From assembly GCA_022264855.1 (NCBI GenBank), contig JABYQU010000064.1, positions 1 through 64,000 on the forward strand: 64,000 nucleotides of DNA, given 5' to 3'. Under the pieces are notes generated by a model that had not been told where the DNA came from, made no database searches, and was given only the letters and a program-made list of their open reading frames with translations. The translations under genes and the position numbers were made by a program. This document shows, one piece after another, positions 1 through 9,622 of the stretch. The first letter of the stretch is position 1. Every line of letters begins with the position of its first letter. The DNA comes from Lenzites betulinus (lineage: Eukaryota; Basidiomycota; Agaricomycetes; Polyporales; Polyporaceae).

Positions 1-40
1 ACAACTAAAGGATCCTGTAGGAGCGCAGGATACGCGCTCC

Positions 41-1825
41 TTACAGCATGCCCGGAAGGGGGGCACTCGGGTGTAGGCTGGGCTCCCATGTTTGTAGAAA
101 CGGATTCACTCTTACATCCGGGGGCGTGCTTCTAGTCGCAGCCGTCGGCGTGCGTGCGAACAGGGCATCCGCAACCACCGCCCATTTCGGCCTGTCACCG
201 GTGAGGCGCAGGTACGTCTTCACCCACATCATGTGGATTGCCTGGTTTCTCACGCCCAGGTCTAGTATGCCCAGGCCACCCTCTTTAACAGGGGCATTAA
301 GGATACATTTATTGACTAGAGGTTGGCCCATGCCACTCCATACAAACTGCACAACCATTTCCATCAGTTCGCACTCAACCGACCTAGGCATCCCCTGCGC
401 CATTGCGAGGAATTGTGTTCGGCTACCCACTTCCAAGCCCACAATCAACTTCCGGCCATACAGAGATAGGTTCCTGCTTGCCCACCGATCGAGGTTCTTC
501 CTGATCGTCCTGACAATCAGCTGCCAGGCAGCTGTTCTATCGGCGGCGTTGCCTATGCGCGCACCAAGGACACGGATCGTCTCTCCGTCACGGGCAATGC
601 GCACATCCTGTGGCAGGACAAGCGAGGCTCCAGCCAGGGACCTATTTGTTACTATCTGCTCCCGCTGTGCTGCTGATCCCAGCGGGATGGCTTCCGTTTT
701 AGCCGCATTAAACTTGGCTCGTGCCGCTTTACACCACTTGGTGAGGATGTCGGACAGAACTTCATAGCGGTCCTCAGCGCTCAAGTAGACTGTCGTGTCA
801 TCTGCGTACAGTGTTGCGATTAGTCGTTCCGCCATTCCAGGCACTCTCAGCCCGCGGAGCGGCGAAGCACGGAGCGCAATCGCCAGAGGCTCAATCGCTA
901 GGTTGAACAACAGACACGACATCGGATCACCTTGCCGAACTCCCCTAACAATTCTGAACTCCCTGCTGGGTACACCATTAATCATAACGACACTCTGCGC
1001 CGCACGATATAGCGCCTGCACCGTCCTCACAAAGCGCTCAGGGAAGTTATACTTCCTCAGGAGCGTCCACAGGTAGCTATGGTCAATTCTGTCGTACGCT
1101 TTATCCTGGTCCAGCGCGATGATCGCTCCTCCGATCTCCTCAGCCTCCGCGAGTGCTAGCGACAACTCCGTGAGCTTAACATGGTCAACAATTTGGCGCC
1201 CCGGCAGGAAGCCGGCTTGGTCCGGGTGCACAAGATATCCAGCCGGTGTTACCAGGCGCGAGGCTAGAATTTTGGTAAGGATTTTATAATCCGAGTTCAA
1301 CAGAGTAATCGGCCGATAGTTGATAATCTCCCGTTGGTCGCCTTTCAGTTTGTACACCGGGCATATCCATCCATCAGCGAGTCGTGACCCCGGTGCAACT
1401 CCGAAGTTCTCAACATCGTTAAAGACCGCCTTCAGGATGCTGACAATGTCAACGTACGTCTTCTTCGCGGCTTTCGCCTTCTCAGCCCAGACAAGGAACT
1501 CCTTCCAGACTTCGACCGGTAGGCCATCCAGGCCCGGGGCTTTCCCGGGGGCAGCTTCTTTAATCGCCGTTTGCACCTCAATATACGATATAGGTGCGGC
1601 CATCGGCGCCTTGAGCGCGTTGGGCAGCGAGACACCCACCTCGTCCAGCACAGCCTGCACATCACTCTGGTGTTGGGCATCCGATTCCACAGGGTCCACA
1701 TGTTGCAGGCCATCATAATGCGCCCTTGCTATTTCACACATTTCCGGGGTCACACCAGTATATTGTCGCGGGAGTGAGTTGGACTTGGCCAGCTCGTAAA
1801 AGGTACTGTACGCTTCCGCCTGCAT
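41..1825 (-). pseudogene. LINE ORF2, reverse transcriptase part
   Basis: About 594 codons of a LINE reverse transcriptase. Visible motifs in order: PGKAPGLDGLPVEVWK upstream of the fingers, the NYRPITLLNSDYKILTK region, AGFLPGRQIVDH, motif A with LDQDKAYDRIDH, motif B with GVRQGDPMSCLLF, and the catalytic box LYADDTTVY (YADD intact). The frame starts 3 nt after the endonuclease frame stops and is in a different register, so ORF2 is broken by a frameshift; the ATG at 1825 is only the first Met after the break. The C-terminal side ends at a stop at 41-43 after PGML, earlier than expected if an RNase H or terminal knuckle follows; what lies beyond is outside the window. Confidence 0.88.
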
Positions 1826-1827
1826 GG

Positions 1828-3033
1828 CTACTGTGGACTTGATCCAGTATTTTCCAATTTTTCGCCGAATACCCAGTCCCTCGCAGCTGATCTCGCACGC
1901 ATCTTTCCGAATCGCTCAACTTCGAGGCGCATTATTTTATCTTTGAGGGCACCGGTCCCCGCAACATCTTCGTCAGTATTTCGATCAACGCCATTGGTCA
2001 GGCCAGCGCCGCTATTGAGTGCTGCACGCAGCTGCTCCCGGAGCTTTGCGATCTTCCTTTCCGCAGACGCTACTTTGACTTTCATTCGCGCCCTCGCCGC
2101 GTCGCGGATTTGGGCCTTGAAGTCTTCAAGGAGGGTCTGCGCATTCATCGTATCGGTACGTTGAGCGATGCCCGCGATATCGCTTTGTAGCCTCAAGCCC
2201 AGATCCTTTGCCTTAGCTATGAAGACCGGGTCTTTTAGTAACGGGAGACACAGTTTCCATCGGCCCCTGCCTGTTTCTGGTGTGTCGTAGTTTGCTAATG
2301 ACAGCGACACAACACAGTGGTCAGTAACTACCCCAGACGGCTTCGTTGCCCAGTCTGCCGCCATCGGGAGCATATCCTTGTGCAGATATATCCTATCAAT
2401 TCTTGATTGGCTTCCCGTTGCAGCGTGCAGGTAAGAGAATTCACGTTCTCCAGCGTGCGTACTTCGCCATGAGTCCTCCACCTTCAGCGCCACGCATAGA
2501 CGCTCTAGTGCTCGCACCGGTCCAGACGCATCCTGGTGGGGGGGCATCCTATCCAAGGCCATTTCAACAACATTAAAGTCTCCTAGGACAACATCAATGA
2601 CCCTTCGCCCCTGCTCGTGCAGTTTTACACGCAGACCATCCCAGAACGCCGCGTTGTCCGACGTTTTATTGGGTGCATACACATTCAATATCCTGAGGAC
2701 CTTGCTCGCTGACCATTTCATCGTTATGAGCGCTGCCCTGCCAGGCACAACCACATCATACCCTATAGGGGGGTCACTGAAGGACTTCCTGTTAATAACG
2801 AACACAATACCACCGGCACCGGCGTCATGTTCCGGGTCCGAGGATGCTAAGAACATCAGTTTCTCACCGAAGAGAGACTCGATTGCTAGCAGACGTGCAG
2901 GAGACAAGTGCGCCTCCTGCACTGCTAGTATCGCGAGTTTCTGTTCGCGCATTATCTGGTAGATCGTATACCACTTGTCGCTTACCCCGTTTACATCCGC
3001 CCTGCCAAATCCTTTCACATTCAGAGACGCCAA
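1828..3033 (-). pseudogene. LINE ORF2, AP-endonuclease part
   Basis: Exonuclease-endonuclease-phosphatase domain of a LINE. Landmarks: LASLNVKGFG at the start (first codon here is TTG, not a true start), VQEAHL (metal-binding Glu), the NVYAPN strand, LGDFNVV (GDFN catalytic segment), SRIDRIYLH and a terminal DHCVVSL corresponding to the usual SDHCPV. The same frame stays open upstream to about 3357 without an ATG I could identify, so the true N-terminus is uncertain. It ends in WVFGEKLENTG followed by a stop; the normal LINE linker (GEK..KYW.K) resumes in the RT frame, marking a one-base frameshift at the A-run at 1858-1862. Confidence 0.85.
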
Positions 3034-3672
3034 CCGGAGTCGGCCACTCTTCCTGCTAGTAGGAGATTCGTTCAGTGAACGAGGGGGGCGAGGCAGGGGG
3101 GCGCTGCCACCATAGGAGGTGGCCTCGTCACAAGGCCCAATGTTGGCAGGCTCAACATCAGGCCCTCGGGGGCCACCAACCGCACATTGTCCAGTTGCCA
3201 GTGATTCTCGTCGTGTTGGTATTGTTAATTGTATGTTTTGCGCAGTCGATGCAGATTCCTTGGGCGGCCGACCATCCGCGCCAAGTATCCAACATATCCC
3301 AGTTGGACGGGGAACCTGTGAGCAAGTTTCTACCAGTGGTAGGTTCCCTGCTGCACTTCAGCCTCTCGGCACGACTAGTTCGGACCTAAATAGGTCGCCG
3401 TATGATGTGGAGGTTACCCTCAGGCTTTCCTGCGTCTGTCAACCAGTATATTGGGCCCGAGGGGGGGGGGGGGTTAGTGGAGGCCAGGACTTGTTTAGTT
3501 AGTTAAAGAAGTAGAACATGTTACAGTGATTCGTCGAGACGTTATTACACATCTATCACGGACTATAGAGTCAGGAGAGGATATCATCTTTCAGTTGTAA
3601 TAGGAGTGCCGTAGGACATGTAGTCGTGCATTAGCGTCATGCCTGGGACGCATACCGCGGTTACCCGCTTGC
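3034..3672 (-). other. LINE ORF1-ORF2 junction
   Basis: Stretch between the ORF1 stop (3673) and the recognisable endonuclease. The ORF2 frame stays open to about 3357 with Pro/Arg/Ser-rich sequence. A long G-run near 3463-3473 is a likely site of sequencing or replication slippage. No other gene seen. Confidence 0.5.
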
Positions 3673-4344
3673 TCAGCCCAGGCGGGGGTTGCCTTCTCCC
3701 CAGCCGCCGCGGCCACCCGAGGGGCCGCCCCGACCGCGTTTGCCCCGCGCCCCACCGCGGCCACCGCTTGCCAGGTTGCGGTATCGTCCAGCGACGAAGT
3801 CATCGAACGAAGACGGGCCGACCCCCGGGCCTTGGAGGCCCGGGGCGGTCTGCATGGCCAGGGCGTGCGAGTACGGGCCGCCAGCGCGGGGGGCGTTCCA
3901 TCCGGGGACGTCCGGGAAAGGGCACTGGGCCGTGGGGTGGTCCGCGCCGTGACACCCAGCACATTTGATCGGGCGCGCAGCGGTTGCTGTTGTGTTGACA
4001 CGGCTCTCAAAGGGAATGGTGGCGACGAAGTCCCTCCACTCCGCCCATCGCTGGGGGGACGCGGTCGGACTATCCATGTAAATTTGCGCATGGATATTGC
4101 CGTGCGGCTGCTCGTCGACCGTTACTTCAATGGAGGCTAGTATGTCGGCTACAGCTTGGTCCGCCTCGACAGCCGCAAAGCGGGGGTTGGTCCGGACAAG
4201 GGCATAGAGAGTCGGGAGGATGGCATCACCACGGAAGGTGGTCCAGATCGCCTGCAGGATGCCAAGCGAGTGCGCAAAGCCAGTCAAGGTCATGAGGAAG
4301 CGAGGGATACTCAGTTCCCTCGTGTGGATGAAGAAGGTGACGGA
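3673..4344 (-). pseudogene. LINE ORF1 (gag-like), C-terminal half, interrupted
   Basis: C-terminal half of the LINE RNA-binding protein. A zinc knuckle of form CX2CX4HX4C reads CAGCHGADHPTAQC, followed by an Arg/Gly-rich tail (GGRGGARGKRGRGG) typical of nucleic-acid binding. The frame continues upstream only into the palindromic element, so its first Met (4401) is an accident of the insertion. Removing the element and one copy of the 7-bp target duplication joins this frame exactly to the N-terminal half ending at 7024, codon for codon. ORF1 was therefore open across this point when the element landed. Confidence 0.85.
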
Positions 4345-4351
4345 CGTTGTA
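4345..4351. repeat. Target-site duplication, left copy (CGTTGTA)
   Basis: CGTTGTA immediately precedes the element end CACTTGTGG. The same seven bases follow the other end at 7024-7030. It cannot be extended to 8 bp on either side. Confidence 0.88.
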
Positions 4352-5609
4352 CACTTGTGGTTGCCACCATAATAATATAATCCCCCACCAGACTGGTGCA
4401 CACCTCGTGTATTTTGTGATCACCACTTGTAATTGTTTAACGCTACCCCAGCCATTGTATTATAAGTGTCAAGTATTATATTATAAGGACCACCTATTGT
4501 ACAATCCCTGGGCAGTTTGTTTTTGATACTGTGGGCGCGTATTTGGGATTGTACAATCCCTGGGCAGTTTGTTTTATATTCTGGCAGCTGTGCCTGGTTT
4601 GTGTTCATCCATTATACAATCAGTGCCTGCTTGTAGGTCCCTGTTTACCGCTTAATGGGCGCTTTTTTGGCTTCCAAATGGGGCAGGGGCCTACCACCAC
4701 CCCCTGGGGGCTCCCTTTTGGCCCCCCTGGGCGCATTATTGCCCTACTTTGTGCCCTATGTATATATGGTGATCATGATACATATTATGGTGTTCTGTGG
4801 GGGCTAAAAACCGACCAAAAGCAGTCAAAAATGCGAACCCAGGGCAGGGGTCAGCAGGTCCTGGTAGGTGCATGCAGCATATAAATGGTTCCTCTGGGCC
4901 CATTATGTTGATCAATATATCATTTGAAAGCTATAGCACAGGGCTTTCTGGGACAGCTATTTGCATAGCCCCCGACGCTGTACTGATGAAGATATGGCCT
5001 TTCGCATTTTCGCAAAAAGCAGCCGTTTTGTTTGCTCAATAGCTCCTGATCCAGGGCACATATAAATCCACCCTATACACCGTTAGATTTGTATTTAGCA
5101 GACCTTTAGAACAGGCCTACTCTCAGGATATTCCATCCACATGTATTCTGTCCCTCCTCCTGCCTCCCTGCCAATAGATCGCCCTCCAGGGCCCTCAGTT
5201 CCTAATGGATTCCCTTGAAAGCCTTTGTAGTGTGTACTGGCAATATATCCATACATATTTCCAGCTTGGCATGATTTAGAATGGCCTACCCCTTCCGTGC
5301 CCTCTTGCTGTACATTTGGTGCACTTCCAGCTTGTTTGCTCCATAATATTATATCCTGTACAGATATGGCCCTGCTCTCTTTTGCATGTTGTCTGTGTAT
5401 ACTATAGCTACCAATAAATGTGCTCAAAAGTGTTATCCGACATCCGGATCTCTTATAGGCTCCTTATCAGTAGCCCACAGTGTAGCCCAATCTATCGCGT
5501 TTTGGGGGCATATTATTTAGATCAGACAGCACAGCTGTACTGGCATAGTGTCCAGAATTACATTGCACCAAACATCATGAGATTTGGTGGAGAAGTGATG
5601 GAGGTATGG
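4352..5609 (+). repeat. Left arm of palindromic element
   Basis: 1,258-bp inverted arm. Positions pair with the right arm as x + y = 11375 in the outer part and 11324 inside the 51-bp indel. Confidence 0.9.
4496..4575 (+). repeat. Subterminal direct repeats, left arm
   Basis: Two identical 28-bp copies at 4496-4523 and 4548-4575, beginning ATTGTACAATCCCTGGG. The second sits in a perfect 16-bp palindrome GGGATTGTACAATCCC (4545-4560). Repeated subterminal motifs of this kind often bind transposase; that role is inferred. Confidence 0.7.
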
Positions 5610-5714
5610 AGGGAACACCTCAGAACAGCCCTTTGATGCAGTTGGTGAAGAATACATGAATGCACTGCTGTAAGCTGTGCTTGAGCATGTAGACCACCAT
5701 TTGGGATATTCTGC
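5610..5714. other. Unpaired loop of palindromic element
   Basis: 105 bp between the arms that does not pair with itself over any long stretch. No gene or motif recognised. Confidence 0.8.
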
Positions 5715-7023
5715 CCATACCTCCATCACTTCTCCACCAAATCTCATGATGTTTGGTGCAATGTAATCCTGAACACTATGCCAGTACAGATGTGCAGTCC
5801 GATCTAAATAATATGCCCCCAAAACGCGATAGATTGGGCTACACTGTGGGCTACTGATAAGGAGCCTATAAGAGATCCGGATGTCGGATAACACTTTTGA
5901 GCACATTTATTGGTAGCTATAGTATACACAGACAACATGCAAAAGAGAGCAGGGCCATATCTGTACAGGATATAATATTATGGAGCAAACAAGCTGGAAG
6001 TGCACCAAATGTACAGCAAGAGGGCACGGAAGGGGTAGGCCATTCTAAATCATGCCAAGCTGGAAATATGTATGGATATATTGCCAGTACACACTACAAA
6101 GGCTTTCAAGGGAATCCATTAGGAACTGAGGGCCCTGGAGGGCGATCTATTGGCAGGGAGGCAGGAGGAGGGACAGAATACATGTGGATGGAATATCCTG
6201 AGAGTAGGCCTGTTCTAAAGGTCTGCTAAATACAAATCTAACGGTGTATAGGGTGGATTTATATGTGCCCTGGATCAGGAGCTATTGAGCAAACAAAACG
6301 GCTGCTTTTTGCGAAAATGCGAAAGGCCATATCTTCATCAGTACAGCGTCGGGGGCTATGCAAATAGCTGTCCCAGAAAGCCCTGTGCTATAGCTTTCAA
6401 ATGATATATTGATCAACATAATGGGCCCAGAGGAACCATTTATATGCTGCATGCACCTACCAGGACCTGCTGACCCCTGCCCTGGGTTCGCATTTTTGAC
6501 TGCTTTTGGTCGGTTTTTAGCCCCCACAGAACACCATAATATGTATCATGATCACCATATATACATAGGGCACAAAGTAGGGCAATAATGCGCCCAGGGG
6601 GGCCAAAAGGGAGCCCCCAGGGGGTGGTGGTAGGCCCCTGCCCCATTTGGAAGCCAAAAAAGCGCCCAAATGCGGTCATTTGGTATGCCTACCCTATTAG
6701 GAAGCCAAAAAAGCGCCCATTAAGCGGTAAACAGGGACCTACAAGCAGGCACTGATTGTATAATGGATGAACACAAACCAGGCACAGCTGCCAGAATATA
6801 AAACAAACTGCCCAGGGATTGTACAATCCCAAATACGCGCCCACAGTATCAAAAACAAACTGCCCAGGGATTGTACAATAGGTGGTCCTTATAATATAAT
6901 ACTTGACACTTATAATACAATGGCTGGGGTAGCGTTAAACAATTACAAGTGGTGATCACAAAATACACGAGGTGTGCACCAGTCTGGTGGGGGATTATAT
7001 TATTATGGTGGCAACCACAAGTG
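5715..7023 (-). repeat. Right arm of palindromic element
   Basis: 1,309-bp inverted arm, 51 bp longer than the left. The extra block 6669-6719 ends in a second copy of GGAAGCCAAAAAAGCGCCCA (copies at 6649-6668 and 6700-6719). The left arm has a single copy, so either the right arm duplicated it or the left arm lost it by recombination between direct repeats. Confidence 0.9.
6800..6879 (-). repeat. Subterminal direct repeats, right arm
   Basis: Mirror images of the left-arm repeats at 6852-6879 and 6800-6827, identical in sequence, giving four copies per element. Confidence 0.7.
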
Positions 7024-7030
7024 CGTTGTA
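7024..7030. repeat. Target-site duplication, right copy (CGTTGTA)
   Basis: Follows element end CAAGTG directly and matches 4345-4351. Confidence 0.88.
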
Positions 7031-7731
7031 GACCACACAGGGCGGCTCAGGAGCCGGGTGGCGCTCTCGGGGTTGAGGCGCAGGATGACCCATGTAATCG
7101 GGGCGCCCCTCGGCGTACCAGCAGGAGCCCAGTCTGTCTCGGGAGGGACGACAATCGGGGCAGAGTCCTCAGCCGCCACCCTGACGGCTACCGTCATGGC
7201 GTTTGTCAAGGCGCGTACCGTTCCGGGTCTGGGGTACGCCGAATTGTACACCGTGGCCAAGAGTGTTCGACTTGGGTCCTCGCTCCAGATCGCCGCTTGC
7301 CGCGAGCGGGCCAGATCTCGGAACAAGGCATCAGGCGCACTAAGCGCGACAGTTGGGAAGCCACCAGCGGGCACTAGGGTGAAGGAGAGCTGCACGGGGG
7401 GAAGGGCACCCGAGGCACCGCCGATCTGTGCTCCACCAGGGACGCCAGCAAAACCAGGCGTTGCCATGCCTTGGGGGGGTTGCAGCGCCGCCAGGTCCCT
7501 CATGTGGAGGGGAACACTGTTGCGCAGGTTGACCCTTACCATCGGGGTGTTCGGGGAGAGGGCAGCAAGGCGCGGGCGAGGCGTATCTGCCCGGAGCGGC
7601 AGGGCGCGCACCCTCGGCGTTGTCTCTTCATTGCCAGCTGGGTTGGCGATTCCGTCGTGACTGTACCTTGCCTCGCTCAAGCAGGGCGTGTTTCTCGGGG
7701 GGCACGGTATGTTCTCCTCGTCAAGGACCAT
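7031..7731 (-). pseudogene. LINE ORF1 (gag-like), N-terminal half, interrupted
   Basis: Frame from ATG 7731 to the insertion point: about 235 codons of a Pro/Ala-rich protein with SAPDALFRDLARSRQAA and TVRALTNAMTVAVRVAAED segments, no named domain recognised. It reads into the fold-back element and stops there. With the C-terminal half at 3673-4344 it would make an ORF1 product of about 459 residues ending in the CCHC knuckle and RGG tail. An upstream stop close to the ATG supports this Met as the ORF1 start in the present copy, although a second open frame lies just upstream. Confidence 0.75.
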
Positions 7732-7777
7732 GTTGTCCGGGCCTGTTTAGGGTCAACTACACGTTTATATTACATGA

Positions 7778-8608
7778 TCAGATGCGGGACTCACTCCCAG
7801 TGCCACCAGCTCCAGGGATCTCATCGGCGCAGGGATCCCACTGGTCCGCCCAGTAACGCTCCTCGCTGCTGTCTCTCCCACTGGCTACGGCCGCCGATCC
7901 AGACGCAGAGTCCAAGCTCACCACACCATCCCCGCTACTTCCTGCTACGGGCCTCGGGGGCACTGCGTCCTCCTTGCGGGTTCTGGCACTAGCCCCCAGC
8001 CTATCATTCTCCTCCATCGCCGCCACCAGTGCTACGAGTTTGTCGTGGGCGAGCTCGATTACCGGGCTGGGGTGTCCCCTCGGGGCGTGGGCCAAGGTTG
8101 CAGTCGGCGGGGCTAGCCCGTTCCGGGACTTGGTCAGAAGACGCGCAGCTCCAGCCGGAGCGCGGCCGCGGCGTCGTACAATTGCCGGGCCTTGGTCAGG
8201 GGACGGGGAACGGGACTCAGCACGGATCCGTTTCTTTGCGGGCGGTCGGTCGGTGATGGAGGCCTCCCGGTCCCAACCATCCTCAACGTCTCCGAGATAC
8301 CCTTCAGCCCCGTCGTCGCCACCATCGTACGCGACTCCTCCTGAGATCACCGCGAGGTTCTTGATTCCCTCTACCGGGAGCGGGTTGAGCGTCGTCCAGT
8401 CCCGGAGGGATGACGCAGCGGATGCGACTGTTGAGAGCTCCGGCCTGTCCGGGGTTGTCGGGATGCTGCCAGTATTATAGAGTGCACGGCCCTTGCCCTT
8501 GTTTATGGCGATGCCACGCTCCTCGCTACTCGAGGGCGGGGTCTCAGGGACTAGGACTCGCCCCATGTCATGGATTTCATCCATTCGGTGACGCGGCAAG
8601 GTGGCCAT
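7778..8608 (-). CDS. LINE 5' open frame, possible upstream part of ORF1
   Basis: 276 codons from ATG 8608, low-complexity: acidic/Ser/Pro stretches, a basic cluster RPPAKKRIRAESRSPSPDQ and the helix-prone HDKLVALVAAMEENDR. It ends about 50 nt before the ORF1 ATG in another register. It could be a separate small ORF of the LINE or the frameshifted N-terminus of ORF1. The frame 8911-8621 upstream is in the same register, separated by one TAA (8621-8623). No homolog recognised. Confidence 0.45.
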   Translation of the reverse strand: MATLPRHRMDEIHDMGRVLVPETPPSSSEERGIAINKGKGRALYNTGSIPTTPDRPELSTVASAASSLRDWTTLNPLPVEGIKNLAVISGGVAYDGGDDGAEGYLGDVEDGWDREASITDRPPAKKRIRAESRSPSPDQGPAIVRRRGRAPAGAARLLTKSRNGLAPPTATLAHAPRGHPSPVIELAHDKLVALVAAMEENDRLGASARTRKEDAVPPRPVAGSSGDGVVSLDSASGSAAVASGRDSSEERYWADQWDPCADEIPGAGGTGSESRI

Positions 8609-8620
8609 GCCCTTACGCTG

Positions 8621-8911
8621 TTACCGTTTTAGTCCATGACGCCAGTCAGGGGTTTTAGCACATACCCGCTTGATTTCGCAAATCTGTTCCTTAATGTTCG
8701 GCGAGTTATCTTCTTCATCGCCAACCTGGACGCCTTCGAAATCGAGCGCAATGAGCGCATCTTCCGTGAGGGGTACCGCGGAGGCGGGGCTGTCAGCCGG
8801 GACGGGTGGGGAGCTGGCGCACACTCTCCCGGCCAGTGCACCGCTCCTGCGCCGAAGGAGGACGCGGGGGGCCGGGCTGGGGGAGAGCGAAGGGGACGGA
8901 GAGGAGGGCAT
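8621..8911 (-). pseudogene. LINE 5' open frame upstream of one in-frame stop
   Basis: 96 codons in the same register as 7778-8608, separated only by a TAA. Ends in VGDEEDNSPNIKEQICEIKR.. LKR. Probably an eroded N-terminal part of the LINE protein; could also be chance open frame in GC-rich DNA. Confidence 0.3.
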
Positions 8912-9622
8912 CTTGGTTCAGAGACTTCGAGAGGAGGGATAGCTAGGTCGACTTCGTTGCAGTTCGCGCCGCGTCGATGCAGGTTCTGTTCACCAAGCCA
9001 GCTTAAGTACCATGCCCGAGCCATGCTCGCTCACCAGTTACAAGAGTGAACACTATAGCGCGGTACAGACACGGATGCTTACCGACACTCCAAGCTCCTG
9101 AGGACACCATTCCATTTCCATCACAGCCAGGCCGTACACCGTTGAGTCCCCGTTCAATGTTGCGCAGGTCGGCATACACCTTCTCTGTCAACTGCGCCCA
9201 CCGCCAGCTAGAACGACAGATTATCGCTGGGGGGACGCGCCGGCTAGGAGGGCATCCAGACGGGCTCAGAGCATTCATGACGGAAGGGAGTAAAGGAGAG
9301 GTGCAACGTTCTCACAGTGCACCAGGGGCGCCCACAGTTGACGTGTTATCAGGGTCTTCAAGATCCGCTTCTTACTCCGCCAAGTCCTTCAAGCGACACT
9401 GATTGCTAATTGCTTCCACCAATACAGCGAACTCCGTCAACCACCTTCCACCTGTTTCTCACACTCTACTCCTCCGCATCAACCTTCGTGATCTACGTCG
9501 CCCCGGTTAGCATTCGGTGCCGGTCCCATCGGACTGACTCGAACCAGTACGTACCGGTCAGGTATTGATAACACAAGCTCCGCCCGCCAGCAGTCACACC
9601 AGCCGTCCCGGTCAAGCCACAT
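8912..9622. other. No confident gene; presumed LINE 5' region
   Basis: A minus-strand frame at 9003-9278 (..TEKVYADLRNIERGLNGV..) could be further LINE leader. I see no start, promoter or family match. Confidence 0.4.

Larger units (their letters stand above)
4352..7023. mobile_element. Fold-back (palindromic) element, 2,672 bp, non-autonomous
   Basis: The element is almost entirely one inverted repeat: left arm 4352-5609, loop 5610-5714, right arm 5715-7023. The outer ends are CACTTGTGGTTGCCACC and its complement. The arms read identically wherever compared, apart from a 51-bp block present only in the right arm (6669-6719) and five substitutions clustered at 5524-5556. Short frames inside (up to about 130 codons) occur mirror-symmetrically in both arms and resemble no family I recognise, so I treat them as non-coding. 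Subterminal 28-bp repeats are present. It interrupts LINE ORF1 with a 7-bp target duplication, which shows it arrived as a unit. The superfamily is not assigned: a 7-bp duplication with CACTTG ends does not match hAT (8 bp), CACTA (2-3 bp) or piggyBac (TTAA). Confidence 0.88.
1..9000 (-). mobile_element. LINE (non-LTR) retrotransposon, degenerate, with nested insertion; 3' end off window
   Basis: Minus-strand order is 5' open frames (8911-7778), ORF1 (7731-7024 continuing 4344-3673), ORF2 endonuclease (to 1828) and ORF2 reverse transcriptase (1825-41). APE-type endonuclease plus RT with ORF1 carrying a CCHC knuckle is the layout of fungal LINEs such as the Tad1-like clade; that clade is inferred, not tested. 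The copy is not fully coding: ORF2 is frameshifted near 1858-1862, the 5' region has an in-frame stop, and ORF1 is split by the palindromic element at 4352-7023. The exact 5' end is not defined; no target duplication was found and the 3' end lies left of the window. Confidence 0.85.

Noticed and set aside
3591..4140. Plus-strand GC-rich open frames opposite LINE ORF1
   Set aside because: Shadows of the Gly/Arg-rich ORF1 tail on the other strand.
4420..6955. Open frames of 60-130 codons inside the palindromic element as genes
   Set aside because: They occur as mirror copies because the arms are inverted repeats, have no domain resemblance and no sign of coding bias.
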